A DNA stretch of 64,000 nt, taken from positions 11,382,890 through 11,446,889 of the forward strand of contig CM067314.1 in NCBI GenBank assembly GCA_034231615.1, in the 5' to 3' direction. Source of the stretch: Meghimatium bilineatum (Eukaryota > Mollusca > Gastropoda > Stylommatophora > Philomycidae). The translations under genes and the position numbers were made by a program. Every line of letters starts with the position of its first letter. Position 1 is the first letter of the stretch. Under the pieces are notes generated by a model. The model was given only the letters and a program-made list of their open reading frames with translations, made no database searches and was not told the origin of the DNA. Positions 21,431 through 32,815 of this stretch are shown here, piece by piece.

Positions 21431-21975
21431 AACTAAAGCTCCTAGTGACCACCCATACGCTTAACGGCAAGTGTGGATATTCCGACCATCATTCATCTGG
21501 GGATAGACAATAGACAATATAAAGATATTAAAGATTATTGTTATACTGAGCAGAAGCGGTCCGTGTGTTGCCGGGGCCCGAAAGGGGAGCAAAGAATAGC
21601 AACACTGTTAACCTTCCACGCATGTCGTAATAGGCGACTAAGGAGGTTATGGGATGGAGTTGGCTGCCCCATCCCATATAGGGGCAGTGACCCAAAGCCA
21701 TACTGAAGTCGGATGTGTCCGGCCGAAAGGCGCAGATATCGCAGCAGTGCTGTAAACCATAACACAGCGCAATCCGTTCTCCGGACTACATCCTGCTAAT
21801 CTGCAGGAGTTTGAGAACGAACGCAGAATAAGAAGAAGAAGATAACTAAAGCTCCTAGTCACCACCCGTACGCTTAGCGGCAAGTGTGGATATTCCGACA
21901 ATCACTCATCTGGGGGTAGACAATAGACAATATAAAGATATCATTATAAATTATTGTTATTCAGAGCAGAAGCTG
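21425..21975 (+). repeat. About 130-bp direct repeats flanking a SINE-A
   Basis: gataactaaagctcctagt through cagagcagaagc occurs at about 21425-21555 and again at about 21838-21975 with a few differences, with a SINE-A between. This is far longer than a target duplication. So either the host segment was tandemly duplicated around the SINE, or recombination between two SINE-bearing copies produced it. Confidence 0.8.
21559..21841 (+). mobile_element. SINE-A, full copy
   Basis: Well-preserved copy from cgtgtgttgccggggcccg to the (AAG)n tail. A useful reference for the family. Confidence 0.9.
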
Positions 21976-22082
21976 TGGCACTTCTGCAGGCACTGAAAAC
22001 TCTCGCTTCCACAGATCATTCAACGCCATCCAATGTAGTAATATTCACAGACTGCAGATCCTTATTGGAAGCTTATTAATGC
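21963..22082 (+). pseudogene. LINE RNase H fragment
   Basis: An open stretch reads AEAVALLQALKTLAS, then NVVIFTDCRSLLEAY. These are the Glu-bearing helix and the TDC/TDS motif with the third catalytic Asp of RNase H. It is truncated on both sides. Confidence 0.7.
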
Positions 22083-22157
22083 AACAAAACAAATGAAAAC
22101 ACAATACTAAAAATTATTGACCGACAGTTTTTTTCTATAGTTCGAACCGTAAGTTAA

Positions 22158-22423
22158 TGGACCAGAAAAGGGAGCAAACAAAATAGCGGTACTGTTAGCT
22201 ACCATACATGTTGTTGAATGCAACTAAGGAAACTTTGGGGTTTAGTTGGCTGTCCTATGCCACAGATGATCATAATGACACAGAAACCATGCTTAAGTCG
22301 GATGTGTCAGGCTGAGAGCCGGAAATATCACAGGCAAGCCGTAAAACATGACACATCGCATTATGTTTTCCGGACTATATTCTGTTAATCTGCAAGAATT
22401 TGAGAAAGAGAGTAAAAGAAGAC
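22158..22423 (+). mobile_element. SINE-A, diverged copy
   Basis: From accagaaaagggagcaaac to gagagtaaaagaag. Confidence 0.8.
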
Positions 22424-22479
22424 GTCCTAGTGTTTCGGAAACAATTTTCGGTTTCACATCTTAAAAAACTACATGTAAA

Positions 22480-23104
22480 ACATCTAGAACAGCAGATAAG
22501 ATATTTATTAGCATCCAATCTGTTCAATCTAACATCTAGATAACAGATTCTGGCATTCAAACATACCAAAAACATCTAGATAACAGATTCTGTCATTCTG
22601 TCATTCAAACATACCAAAATCATCTAGATAACAGATTCTGGCATTCAAACATACCAAAAACATCTAGATAACAGATTATGTCATTCAAACATACCAAAAA
22701 CATCATATAGATAACAGATTCTGTCATTCAAACATACCAAAACATCATCTAGATAACAGATTCTGGCATTCAAACATACCTAAAACTTCTAGATAACAGA
22801 TTCTGGCATTCAAACATACCAAAAAACATCTAGATAAAAGATTATGTCATTCAAACATACCAAAAACATCTAGATAACAGATTCTGTCATTCAAACATAC
22901 ATAAAACATCTAGATAACAGATTCTGTCTTTGAAACATACCTAAAACATCTAGATAACAGATTCTGGCATTCAAACATACCTAAAACATCTGGATAACAG
23001 ATTCTGTTATTCAAACATACCAAAAACATCATCTAGATAACAGATTCTGTCATTCAAACATACCAAAAACATCTATATAACAGACTCTGCATTCAAACAT
23101 ATCT
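22480..23104 (+). repeat. Minisatellite, 39-bp unit, about 15 copies
   Basis: The unit is aaaacatctagataacagat plus tctggcattcaaacatacc, with small indels (atcatctag variants). It resumes for about 70 bp after a SINE-B insertion (23314-23385). Confidence 0.95.
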
Positions 23105-23313
23105 CCTCCGAAGACTGATGTGTCGGGACATTGGCTTAAATAAAACTGCGACACTCCGCCGAAGACGGACGTGTCGGGCCACTGGCGCAAATAAAACGGC
23201 GACAAAACGCATTTCCATTCTCTGGACTACATCCTGCTGAAAATCTAGTAGGACAATGGTCCTGCTACAAGAGAGATCCTGTGGGAGTTTTCGAATGAAC
23301 GCTGAAGAAGAAG
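23105..23313 (+). mobile_element. SINE-B with doubled head, inserted in the 39-bp array
   Basis: The first about 50 bp of SINE-B (tccgaagactgatgtgtc through aactgcgac) are followed by a complete SINE-B starting ccgccgaagacggacgtgtc. Array sequence aaacatatc flanks it at 23096-23104 and 23314-23322, consistent with a target duplication. Confidence 0.85.
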
Positions 23314-23385
23314 AAACATATCAAAAACATCTAGATCTCAGATTCTGGCATTAAAAAATATCAAAAACATCTAAATATGAATGTA

Positions 23386-24605
23386 TGAAACACTACTTTG
23401 TCCTGTGGTCCCGGTTTCTACCTTCCATGCTACTATTGTTGGTCCCGGTTTCAAGTCATAAATTGAGGTAAACCTAGTTCTAGAACATGCAGTTGGAAAA
23501 CGTAGTTAATGTCAAATAATTCTTATGTAGTTTAGCTGACTTCAAATATAATGTCTTGTAAGAAGTGTCCTCGACATCCTACACTGACATCTCTCAACTA
23601 ACTGTCATTTTGGCACATATCACGCGACAACGTAATAAAGATACTGTATCCGGTACTTTCATTTTAATAATCTTGTTGACATATTTCGTGACAGGAAAGT
23701 GTCAGAATGAAGAAATCCGCCACGGAGGGTGTTCCGTATTTGAGATTGTTCATGCCTCGTGCAGTCAATGTATTCTTTCAAAACTTAAATTAGATGAGCA
23801 GGAATATGAGTGTTATACCCTTAGCAGCGATGTCTTTCCTTTGGCAGTTGATAATTACATGGATGTTTACTGATGCTATAGAGAAGGGGAAGTTAATCAG
23901 GTCGTCATGATGTCTGGTGTTGACAGAGTTCTCCCTTTGTTTAGACATACACTAGATCAATTTCACATTTTCAAACAGAAGGCGGGAACCTGTCTTTTCA
24001 CCCTGTGCCTGAACCACGTGAATCGCCACGCGCATATCTGTTTGCATGGCAGATGAATTGAAGGGGAAATGAACTCTCGGCCGCACGATGCGGCCATTGT
24101 TTGACGTCACATATTCACGCATGAGCACTGGACAGTTTACAAAAAAGTAACTGCACTCCCGGCACACGCTATTCCTGTCACGTGTCCAACGGAAGTTATT
24201 GGAACAAAGATTCGTGCTCTGATTGGAAGCACGAGATTTCAAAATGACCTCGTCTACACGTGTGCCTTGACCCTTCACAACACTAGGAACAGAATACAAA
24301 TCTCTCATTTTTTAGGCTGTTTCCACCATTTTGCAGATATGTTTTGGAGATTTGCTTTTATCTCGTAGATTAAGATGGATTTACTAAAAATATTGTTTCT
24401 GACATTCAGGACATGTGATTTGGGTAAGGAACGTTCCGCCAAGAAGGACTAGAAGTCACGCTTTCCAAGCATTTCTTAATCTATCCATGAGGCGTCTTAA
24501 CGTCACACCGACTAACGCATTTTGGATGAATATACGGAATTTTTGCCAAGATGAAGCCGAAGACTCATGATTAAACTTTTAAAATCAAACCGTTCATCTA
24601 CAACA
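23386..24605. other. Unassigned; two unsupported frames
   Basis: A 102-codon frame at 23565-23873 (+) has a hydrophobic stretch GTFILIILLTYFVTGKCQ and eight Cys. A 118-codon frame at 23952-24308 (-) has a short Cys cluster (CRECSYFFVNC). I recognise neither. They could be relic exons of a secreted protein or chance. No splice sites or neighbours argue for a gene. Confidence 0.3.
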
Positions 24606-24738
24606 GAATTTCACAACCTCGTGCTCTCTAAGGACATGTGTTCACCCCATGCAAGCTAAATAGTGCTCGAGAGCACTAACAATTACATGTGGGCGGTGCT
24701 CGCCGTCTAAAAAATGTGAGAACCTCTGATCTTTATAA
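24606..24738 (-). mobile_element. hAT-like small element, second copy
   Basis: On the minus strand it begins cagaggttctcacat and contains gacggcgagcaccgcccac, matching the element at 17583-17728. The far end is decayed. Confidence 0.6.
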
Positions 24739-24856
24739 TACATGGAGGATTTCAAATGATGACAGAAAAATCATCACAGGAATTTAAAACTGTTCAGCTC
24801 CTGACACTACACCGTACAGACACACACACACAGGATTTGTTCAGGAATTTTCAAGA

Positions 24857-24975
24857 TTTCTCTGAAAAACCTACCACAATAGAAAGAGTTGCAAGAATTC
24901 TCTGAAAAACCTCAATAGAAGGAGCTGCAAGAATTCTCTGAAAACCATACCTCAATAGAAAGATTTGCAAGATTA
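24857..24975 (+). repeat. Three about 37-bp units
   Basis: ttgcaagaattctctgaaaa with cctcaatagaaag is repeated three times with small differences. Confidence 0.8.
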
Positions 24976-25262
24976 ATTTCTAACTTCACTGGAGCATGCG
25001 TTCTTTACTTTTGTTCTCTATGCCGTGCGATAGAAGCTCTACTTTTAAGTTCCAGATTAGTTCGCTAATTTTATGTTTTATTGAACGATTTTTTACATAA
25101 CCTTCACAAATCCCAGATACCTAACTCAATGTAGCTGGAGGATGCAAGGCTAGGAGGTGAACAGTCTTCTAAAATCAATGCATCTTTATCCTGAATCTTT
25201 TCCAATCTAATATATGCTGCCTATAAATGGAGTCACGCCCTTCTAGTCACGCGCCTTAATTG

Positions 25263-25498
25263 TTATGGAAGATTTCAATGGTAGAATTGGGAGGGGAAAA
25301 ACACATCGTGAACATTGTTTGGGAAACTTCGGGGACACAACAAAAGATCCTAACAACAACGGAGAGGAACTCATTAATTTATACTTAGTGCACGGACTAT
25401 TAATAGCTAATTCATGCTACGAACACAGACGGAGTTACATATCAACATGGTATAAATGGGACAATCTGTCAATAACGTTCCAGATTGACTACACACTG
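25263..25498 (+). pseudogene. LINE endonuclease fragment
   Basis: An open frame begins MEDFNGRIGRGKTHREHC and ends ITFQIDYTLV. The DFNxRIG, NxNG and QIDY signatures are those of the APE-type endonuclease of non-LTR retrotransposons (G/EDFN with catalytic Asp and Asn; QIDY near the end). The LINE continues at about 26000 after an interrupting repeat. Confidence 0.85.
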
Positions 25499-25995
25499 GT
25501 TGGTTGGTTGGTTGGTTGGTTGCTGATCCAGCGGTCCATGTGCTCATGCCTTTTTGACATAATGCTATAAAATGGTATTATATTGCTGGGAAGTCTGTGG
25601 ATTTTCGGCCCACTCCGGGACAGAGCCAGAGAATAACTATCACACCTCCAGGAAGGTAGGTTTCAACCAATGCACTGCTCCTAGCCACTGTAGCCAAGAT
25701 AGGGTTCACTGTGCTCATTCCCCGCCACCAATTGACTACTGGTTATGCCAAACTTCTCTATTGCTCCAGGCATGCAACCAAATGTTCAAGTCAAAAGGAT
25801 TGTCACGTCCTGAGTCACTGTGCCTCTATGATGGGTTTCAGCCATAGGAAAAAACAGTGCTGTCAGTTTCCTCCTCCGCAATGCTGCACTGTACAGCTCT
25901 GGCTCCCTCCCAACCACAGAGGGTGCATACATACATATTCAGGTAAACATGAAACAAATTTCAACAACAAAATAAAAGCATAATTGTATAGATGA
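25499..25995 (+). mobile_element. Dispersed repeat with (GGTT)n head
   Basis: Starts with five ggtt units and gctgatccagcggtccatg, also present inverted at 1.8 kb. It interrupts the LINE between endonuclease and reverse transcriptase. The right end near aaataaaagcataattg is A-rich. Class unknown. Confidence 0.5.
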
Positions 25996-25999
25996 CGTG

Positions 26000-27608
26000 C
26001 CATGAAGCTTCTCTAAGAAGATAACCTCAATATAACGGCATGTCATCCACTGACGTTTTATGTTGCATGGTTGGTATGTCTAGTGGGCCATTGGTGAGAC
26101 CTACAGACGCAACCACATGCGTACTACACACTGGTAAGACATGTACAAAAGATAAACATCACCAACGTAACGGTTATACCAAATATAAACATAGATACTT
26201 GTTACCGTCTGGTTGTAATAACTGAAAAACGAAAACAAAAAGAAAGACCATTAACGAACAAAAAAATTAAAACAAGAACCACAGCTGAACATTATAAATC
26301 TAGACGATGAACACACAAGACATGCTATATCAAGAAATAGCCATGTCCTTTACTACCCTACCAAGCAAAAGCGATGGCGTATAGGTAGAATGGGTGTTAT
26401 TTCTTCTTCTTCTTTCGTTCACTTGAAACATGTCTATATCTGTAATTCTGTCTCCTTAATAAAACTCACTGTCTTTTGTAGTTCATGGGTGTTATTTAAA
26501 ACGCACATGATAAATAATCTACAAAGTGTACGCAGTAAGAAAACATATAAAGGGAAACCAGCAAACATCGTGGTGGAATGAAAAGTTACAAAAAGGTACA
26601 CAAATAAAGAAACAATGCTTTAGAACTTGGTTGAAATCTAACAACTAAAATGATTATGTGCAGTACAGAATAGCTAGAAGAAATACGAAAAGAATAGTCA
26701 AAGAAGCCAAAGAGAATTCCTGACGCAAATATGGAGAACACCTAACAGACCTATGTAAGAATAACCCTAGAGATTTCTTCAAAAGTATCAACGCAATGAG
26801 AATGAGAAACAAAAGCTATAACCCAACTGCAATAATAAACAGCAGATATGGAATACCACTACTTAATATCGATAGGAAGAATAGGCGGAAATAATAATTC
26901 CAAGAACTGTATAATCCTAACATTCTGACGCAACATACTTATAAGGGAAAAGACCAAGATATCGCAGAGCCAGAAATGTTAAACCAAGAAATAAGAATGG
27001 CTATCAAGTACAGCCCAAATAAGAAATCGCCTGTCTCAGATGGCATACCCAACAAAGTCATTAAAGCATGTAAAGATTGTGTGGTAAAATGGCTGCAAAG
27101 ATTATCCATAATAGCGTGGAAAGAAAGGGAAGTTCAAGGGGACTGAGAAAAGTCAGTAATCGTGCCATTATGGAAAAACAAGGGCAGCAGATGAGAATGC
27201 GAAAGAACGAGGCATCTCACTATTAAGCAACGCCGAGAAAATCTATGCAAAGATAATAGAACAGCATGCAAGATATATAGCCGAACCACAATTGAGTCCC
27301 TCTCAATTTGGCTTCAGAAGAGGGGGTAGTTGCAAAGACGCAAATGAGCTGAGGCAAATGAGCGAGAGAGCAATATAGAATACCACAACGAACTAAACGC
27401 AATATTTATAGATCGGGAGAAAGCGTTGGATAAAGTCAACAGAGACGTACTATGTGAAACTCTTGAAAGTATTGTATCAAAGAACAATTGTTAGAAAGTA
27501 TAAGAGCTTTGTATAACACTGCTAGTTCGTGGTAAGAACATCAGATGGTATTCCGGACGCATTTGAGACAAACACGGGAATGCGTCAGGGTTGCGTTCAT
27601 AAATAGTT
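26000..27608 (+). pseudogene. LINE linker and reverse transcriptase, broken
   Basis: Across several frames one reads a WWNEKLQKGTQ linker and RIARRNTKRIVKEAKENS, then PNKKSPVSDGIPNKVIKACK. The RT domain follows: AKIIEQHARYIAEPQLSPSQ with FGFRRG, then IFIDREKALDKVNRDVL (motif A, first catalytic Asp), and TNTGMRQGCV (motif B). The sequence stops before the YxDD box. Stops and frameshifts make it dead. It likely belongs with the endonuclease at 25263. A 95-bp insertion lies at 26390-26484. Confidence 0.8.
26403..26484 (-). mobile_element. 82-bp LINE-gamma 3' end with 13-bp target duplication
   Basis: On the minus strand this is the last stretch of LINE-gamma: codons LQKTVSFIKETELQI, a stop, and the 3' end gaacgaaagaagaagaag. 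atgggtgttattt is repeated exactly at 26390-26402 and 26485-26497. So an extremely 5'-truncated LINE insertion landed in an older LINE. Confidence 0.85.
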
Positions 27609-28130
27609 TAATGGCTTATGCACAGATTAGCCAGATATAGGTTTTTGTCTGTTTGCATATCTAAGAAAAATGCGTCATCATACATTATTTATAAAGATAT
27701 GATTGGTCTGAAGCCAGCGTTAGCACTCCAGTGCGGTAGATATTTACAGATCAACTGGTTTTCCAACTTTTGCTTCCACCATTGCACTAAGCGACGTATG
27801 TTTTTCCTATTGTCATATAATTTTTTGTGGACGCCAAAGATTGGTGGTTAAACTTTCAGCGTAGTTTTTCCAGATAGATATTTTTAATGGACGCCAAAAT
27901 CTTTTGGGTTTAAACTTCAGGGGCGGATACTTAGTGTGTTCCTCAAGGGCGGATAGCTGTCACATAGCGAATAAACGAGCATTAATTTTTTTGTAATGTT
28001 CATAATAAATAAATAGTAATGCGTGTGGGTTATTCACGTTGTTTAAATGGGACGCCTAACGTTTCTATTGACGCTACGCCAATGGGTAACAGTATGACTA
28101 CTCCTTACTCAACTCTCTGACCGGCAGCAA
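27609..28130. other. Unassigned non-coding stretch
   Basis: Contains two diverged copies of ggacgccaaa...ttt (27828 and 27890). The 77-codon frame at 27618-27851 is unsupported. Confidence 0.35.
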
Positions 28131-28132
28131 AC

Positions 28133-28338
28133 GGGCGTAGTTTGGCTGCAATATCTGCGCCTTTCATCCCAGCACATCAGACTTCATCATGGCTTCTAAG
28201 TCACTTTTACCGTAAATAGATTAAACAATCTACCCGATTTTCAAAACCGTGTTATGCGCATCTTGTGATTTGTATAGCAGATCCGAATACTGACATTATT
28301 TTATTTACTCCTCTGTTCGGCTCTGACAACACATAGAC
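28133..28338 (-). mobile_element. SINE-A, old 3'-incomplete copy
   Basis: Matches the family from gtttggctgcaatatctgcg to the head at tctgacaacacatag. It lacks the tail and is followed directly by a SINE-B. Confidence 0.7.
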
Positions 28339-28339
28339 T

Positions 28340-28461
28340 TCTTCTTCAGCGTTCATTCTCAAACTTCCGCTGGATTTCTCTTGTAGCAGGACGATGGTCC
28401 TACTAGACTTCCAGCAGGATGTAGTTCAGAAAATGGAAATGCGTTGTGTCGCCGTTTTAGT
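28340..28461 (-). mobile_element. SINE-B, 5'-truncated
   Basis: From (CTT)n to gcgttgtgtcgccgttttag. Confidence 0.85.
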
Positions 28462-28469
28462 TACATAGA

Positions 28470-28886
28470 TAAAAGATAGACGAGATCACATCTTTATTTG
28501 GGGATGTGGTTAGTCAAGTACGGAAAACCCCGTTTACTTGAGTTGCACGGATAACTAATACGGATATTATATGTTATATGTTTGTTGATATTTGAATACC
28601 TGTACAGGATGTTTGTTGTTGTTGTAATAGTCCTTGTCTTGATTGGTCCGTTCTGGTGACTTTGAGTGCACGGTTCGAATGTCTTGACAAAATCGCATCT
28701 TTTTATGGAGATTTTTATGGAGATTATGTTAGTCTCAAGAATTTTTAAATTGTCCTCTGACTTCCTACTTCAATTTACTTGAGTTGCAAGGTGCAACTGA
28801 CCCTGTTCAATTCCCGTCAGCCTCAAGAAATTTTTTTATGTATCCTGTTGCTTTGTACGTGAATTTCCCCGTTATCTACGAACCTG
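28470..28886 (+). mobile_element. tRNA-like SINE remnants
   Basis: Two B-box-like motifs, acggttcgaatgtc near 28670 and ctgttcaattcccgtc near 28805, each lie downstream of acttgagttgca-type sequence. They resemble the tRNA-like repeats at 14.3, 15.4 and 34.35 kb. Boundaries are not clear. Confidence 0.4.
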
Positions 28887-28888
28887 CC

Positions 28889-29039
28889 TAGAAGCCATAC
28901 CAAAGTTGAATGTATCAGGTCGAAAAGGCGCAGACATCGCAGCCAAATTGTAAACCATCTCGCACATTCTGATTTCATTCTTCGGAATACATCCTGTTAA
29001 TTTGCAGCAGTGCGAAAGTAAACGGAGAAACAGAAGAAA
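28889..29039 (+). mobile_element. SINE-A, 5'-truncated, diverged
   Basis: From agaagccataccaaagttg to acggagaaacagaag. Confidence 0.8.
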
Positions 29040-29350
29040 TACGTCTATAACAAACGGCTAATCCCACTGAGGAAGGTATTTAAGCCGTATACACCACATT
29101 TGATCAGAGATACATTACAAGTGCACTCAATTATCAGCTTTAATATGCCTGTGATTACACTGCGATACGTCAACCTGAAGGTATGGTCACGTGCTGTAGC
29201 TACAGTCAATCTCACCTGCAGTTAAGTTGATGAAAGACAGGCACGTGTGAGCTTGGATCGTTCTGGAAATATGTAGCCAATATTAGGAATATTGGAACTG
29301 ATTGTGTCTCTGAACATATCAATGCTTTATATCAAGCGACCAGCTAATAG
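29040..29350. other. Unassigned short stretch
   Basis: No recognisable feature. Confidence 0.35.
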
Positions 29351-29352
29351 TA

Positions 29353-29450
29353 TGCCACTCGACCACTCGGTATTATTCTACTTGACCATTCCATACTATG
29401 CCACTCGACCACTCAGTATTATTCTACTTGACCATTCCATACTATGCTAC
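29353..29450 (+). repeat. Two 44-bp direct repeats
   Basis: ccactcgaccactcgg/agtat through accattccatactatgc occurs twice in tandem. Confidence 0.85.
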
Positions 29451-29527
29451 TCGACTCTTTCTTTGTACATCACTCGATCCACATTACTCTCATCATTCTA
29501 TTTCACGTTGTTGGAATATTCTATAGT

Positions 29528-30165
29528 GTCTCACTCGATAAGGGGCCGTCTCACTTGATTAGGGGCCGTCTCACTTGATTAGGGGCCGCCTTACTCGATC
29601 AGAGGTCGTCTCACTCAATCAGAGGCCGTCTAACTCGATTAGGGGCCGTCTCACTCGATCAGAGGCCGTCTCATTCGATCAGAGGTCGCCTCACACGATC
29701 AGAGGACACCTCATTCGATCAGAGGCCGTCTCACTAGATCAGAGGCCGCCTCATTCGATCAGAGGTCGCCTCACATGATCAGAGGTAGCCTCACACTATC
29801 AGAGGTCGCCTCACACGATCAGAGGCTGCCTCATTCGATCAGAGGCCGCCTCACTAGATCAGAGGCCGCCTCATTCGATCAGAGGTCGCCTCACACGATC
29901 AGAGTCGCCTCACACGATCAGAGGTTGCCTCACACGATCAGAGGTCGCCCTATTCGATCAAAGGCCGCCTCACTAGATCAGATGCCGCCTCATTCAATCA
30001 GAGATCGCCTCACATGATCAGAGGTCGCCTCACACGATCAGAGGCCGCCTCACTAGATCAGAGGCCGCCTCATTCGATCAGAGGTCGACTCACACGATAA
30101 GAGGTCGCCTCACACGATAAGAGGTCGCCTCACACAATCAGAGGCCGCGCCACGCGATCAGGGAC
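29528..30165 (+). repeat. Minisatellite, 20-bp unit, about 32 copies
   Basis: The unit is gatcagaggccgcctcacac, with cattc, ctaga and acacg variants alternating in a partly regular order. It gives Arg/Ser/Pro-rich open frames by chance. Confidence 0.95.
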
Positions 30166-30275
30166 CGTAGATACGTCTTTTGTAAAATTGGGGGAAGTTT
30201 ACCAGTTTATAAAAAGGTCATTTCTTGTCTATCCTGTGATTGTGTTTGATTAATTGGGGAAATCAATTAAGGTAT

Positions 30276-30508
30276 GGGGTTGCCGGCGACTGTAGTTAGC
30301 TTTCTACTACTAGATGACATGTTCTGAATGCCTGCGGTTGCCAGCGACTGTAGTTTGCTTTCTACTACTAGATGACATGTTCTGACTTCCTGGGGTTGCC
30401 GGCGACAGTAGTTTGCTTTCTACTACTAGATGACATGTTCTGAATGCCTGGGGTTACCGGCGACTATAGTTTGCTTTCTACTACTAGATGACATGTTCTG
30501 ACTTCCTG
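30276..30508 (+). repeat. Four 58-bp tandem units
   Basis: The unit contains ttgccggcgactgtagtttg and ctactactagatgacatgtt. Alternate units end gaatgcct or gacttcct, hinting at a 116-bp dimer. Confidence 0.9.
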
Positions 30509-30595
30509 AGGGAATGACAAATGTACTTCCCCCTCCCCATCCTTATCTACCGGTTTTTAATCGATCATTCTATAATACGTCATAAGACTTTTCCA

Positions 30596-30744
30596 TACTA
30601 TGTCACTGAACTATTCCATGTTATGTTATGTCACTGAACTATTCCATATTATGTCACTGAACTATTCCATATTATGTCACTGAACTATTCCACATTATGT
30701 CACTGAACTATTCCATATTATGTCACTGAACTATTCCACATTAT
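30596..30744 (+). repeat. Minisatellite, 23-bp unit
   Basis: The unit is tatgtcactgaactattcca plus tat, about six copies. It leads directly into a (GGT)n run. Confidence 0.9.
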
Positions 30745-30799
30745 GGTGGTGGTGGTGGTGGTGGTGGTCGTGGTGGTGGTGGTGGTGGTGGTGGTGGTG
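30745..30799 (+). repeat. (GGT)n microsatellite
   Basis: About 18 ggt units with one cgt interruption. Confidence 0.95.
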
Positions 30800-30863
30800 T
30801 AATTGACTTTTGGCGCATCTTTCGGTCATGTTCCTGGTACTGAAAGTCATTTTCTGATTTGCC

Positions 30864-30877
30864 GGGGGGGGGGGGGG
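30864..30877 (+). repeat. Poly-G run (G14)
   Basis: Fourteen G. Length may be unreliable. Confidence 0.9.
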
Positions 30878-31030
30878 TTGTTGAATACCACCAAACCCTC
30901 CCTATCTACGATCCTGAGTTCAACAGTTCCATATTATTTCTATTGGTCCTTCCATTTTAAGCTGCTACGTAATTTCTGTTGTATATTATGTAATTTTATT
31001 ACTACATATTATGTACATTGACCATACGAG

Positions 31031-31205
31031 TAATGTCTCTGTACCATTCCATACATCTCTCTACCATTCCATACATCTCTCTAACATTCCATACAATATC
31101 TCTGTACCATTCCATACAACATCTTTGTACCATTCCATACAACATCTCTGTACCATTCCATACAACATCTCTGTACCATTTCACGCCACATCTCTTTATC
31201 ATTCC
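31031..31205 (+). repeat. Minisatellite, 23-bp unit
   Basis: The unit is ctgtaccattccatacaaca plus tct, about seven copies. The first ones are shorter. Open frames on both strands are by-products. Confidence 0.9.
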
Positions 31206-31293
31206 ATTCCCTTGATTATTTCATCAGTTTACACTATGTAAATCAACCCCGCTGGCACTAGATGATGAAGTAATCCATTTAGCTATGAATATG

Positions 31294-31576
31294 CCCGTGT
31301 GTTACCGGGGCCCGAAAGGGAAGCAAAGAATAGCAACATTGTTTACCTTCCACGCATGTCGTAAAAGGCGACTAAAGAGGTTATGGGATGAAGTTGGCTG
31401 TCCCATCCCATATAGGGTCAATGACCCATAGCTATGCTGAAGTCGGATGTGCCAGGCCGAAAAGCGCAGATATCGCAGCAATGCTGCAAACCATGACACA
31501 GCGCATTCCGTTCTCCGGACTACATCCTTTTAATCTGCAGGAGTTTGAGAACGAACGCAGAAGAAGAAGAAGAATA
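31294..31576 (+). mobile_element. SINE-A, full copy with about 13-bp target duplication
   Basis: Head cccgtgtgttaccggggccc, tail (AAG)n. agctatgaatatg at 31281-31293 and agctatgaacatg at 31577-31589 differ by one base. Confidence 0.9.
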
Positions 31577-31731
31577 AGCTATGAACATGAAGCTTGTGAC
31601 AGCCGCCAATAGCTCTCTTAATAAAAACACAAGTTGTCATTTGAGTGTACCATCGGAAACGTATAAGCTTTGTTCGTTAAACAAAAACTAATGTTTACTA
31701 TATGTAATAGTCGAGTGATATAATCTTATAA

Positions 31732-31881
31732 GGTGACCCATAGACCATGGTGAAATCGGATGTTTCATGGCCGAAATACACAGACATCGCAGGCAGGCTG
31801 TAAACCATGACACCTCGCATGCCGTTCTTTGGGTTATATCCTGCTAATCTGCAGGAGTTGGAGAAAAGAACAAACAAGAAA
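31732..31881 (+). mobile_element. SINE-A, 5'-truncated
   Basis: From aggtgacccatagaccatgg to agaacaaacaagaaaat. Confidence 0.8.
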
Positions 31882-32023
31882 ATAATGTGTATTTTTAGGA
31901 AATCCGCCTCGATGTTACGCCCCGATTCTATTTAATACTCTATGGTTTCTTTAGTTGAATGCAGTGTTACAAGATAATTTCTAACGAAAGAAAGATTTCT
32001 AAAGAACGAACATTTCTTTCGAT

Positions 32024-32136
32024 TTGACAGACTGAGAGGTTTAAAGCACATCTTTAAAATATGACACTACACATTCCGTTCTCTGGATTACATCCTGATA
32101 ATCTTTAGGAGTTTGAAAACGACGCAGGAAACAAAA
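32024..32136 (+). mobile_element. SINE-A, 3' part only
   Basis: Contains acacattccgttctctggat and tttgaaaacgacgcagg. Confidence 0.75.
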
Positions 32137-32444
32137 GCAATGTTTCATATGTCTTTTGAGCAGACGGCCATCAAATCCTATGCATCGCTCTGTTGCAGCC
32201 AGACACGAGCCGTACAGTAACGACCTATATAGTGAATTTTTATGATAGAAGGGAGTTAATCATGAGAAATAGATATAAGTTTTAGGTAATATTGTTTTCT
32301 CCCCTTCTATTTATGTATTTAATTCCATTTCCCTCATCTCTTTAATTGAAATCCCTAGTGCAAGTCATTTTCACAGGATAGACCAAAATCCGTCTACAGT
32401 TGGTATTCCATGTCCGAACTGTCTAAGGACATTTCATTAGCCAC

Positions 32445-32815
32445 CTGTGTCATGTGACGTATTCCTTCCAGAACGTTGTCTTCCCAATTAACTCTCTGAA
32501 CCTCTCTCTGTCTTGGGCGATGTGGCTTGCATTTTCTAGCGATGTATTCATGTTATCTTTAATGTCGTTCGTCCATCGTCTTCTTGGTCTGCCTTTTCTC
32601 CTCTTCCCAGGTACTCTTCCCTCCATTATTTGTCTTTCTAAACAGTTGTATCTCTTTATATGACCAAACAGGCGTAGTTTTCTTTTTAGACATTTATTTT
32701 TTGTTATTGTGTTTAGTAACCAACACTCTGGAATCTTCAATGCGTTTATAATATCTGAGTTTCTTATTTTTTTCCTTCCATGATATTCAAAGTATCTTTA
32801 AAAAATATGGAACGC
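32445..32815 (-). mobile_element. LINE-alpha C-terminus, open frame
   Basis: An uninterrupted minus-strand frame (96 codons at 32450-32740, open further upstream) reads ECWLLNTITKNKCLKRKLRL, then FGHIKRYNCLERQIMEGRV and GRPRRRWTNDIKDNMN. It ends IGKTTFWKEYVT. This is the C-terminal tail of a non-LTR retrotransposon polyprotein and the best copy of this family here. The rest of the element is missing. Confidence 0.85.

Noticed and set aside
23565..24308. Two frames of about 100-120 codons with Cys residues and a hydrophobic stretch
   Set aside because: No family recognised and no splice or promoter context. Kept only as unassigned.
25500..25530. (GGTT)n as a G-quadruplex regulatory element
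   Set aside because: Runs of only two G with a dispersed-repeat context. It is the head of a mobile repeat.
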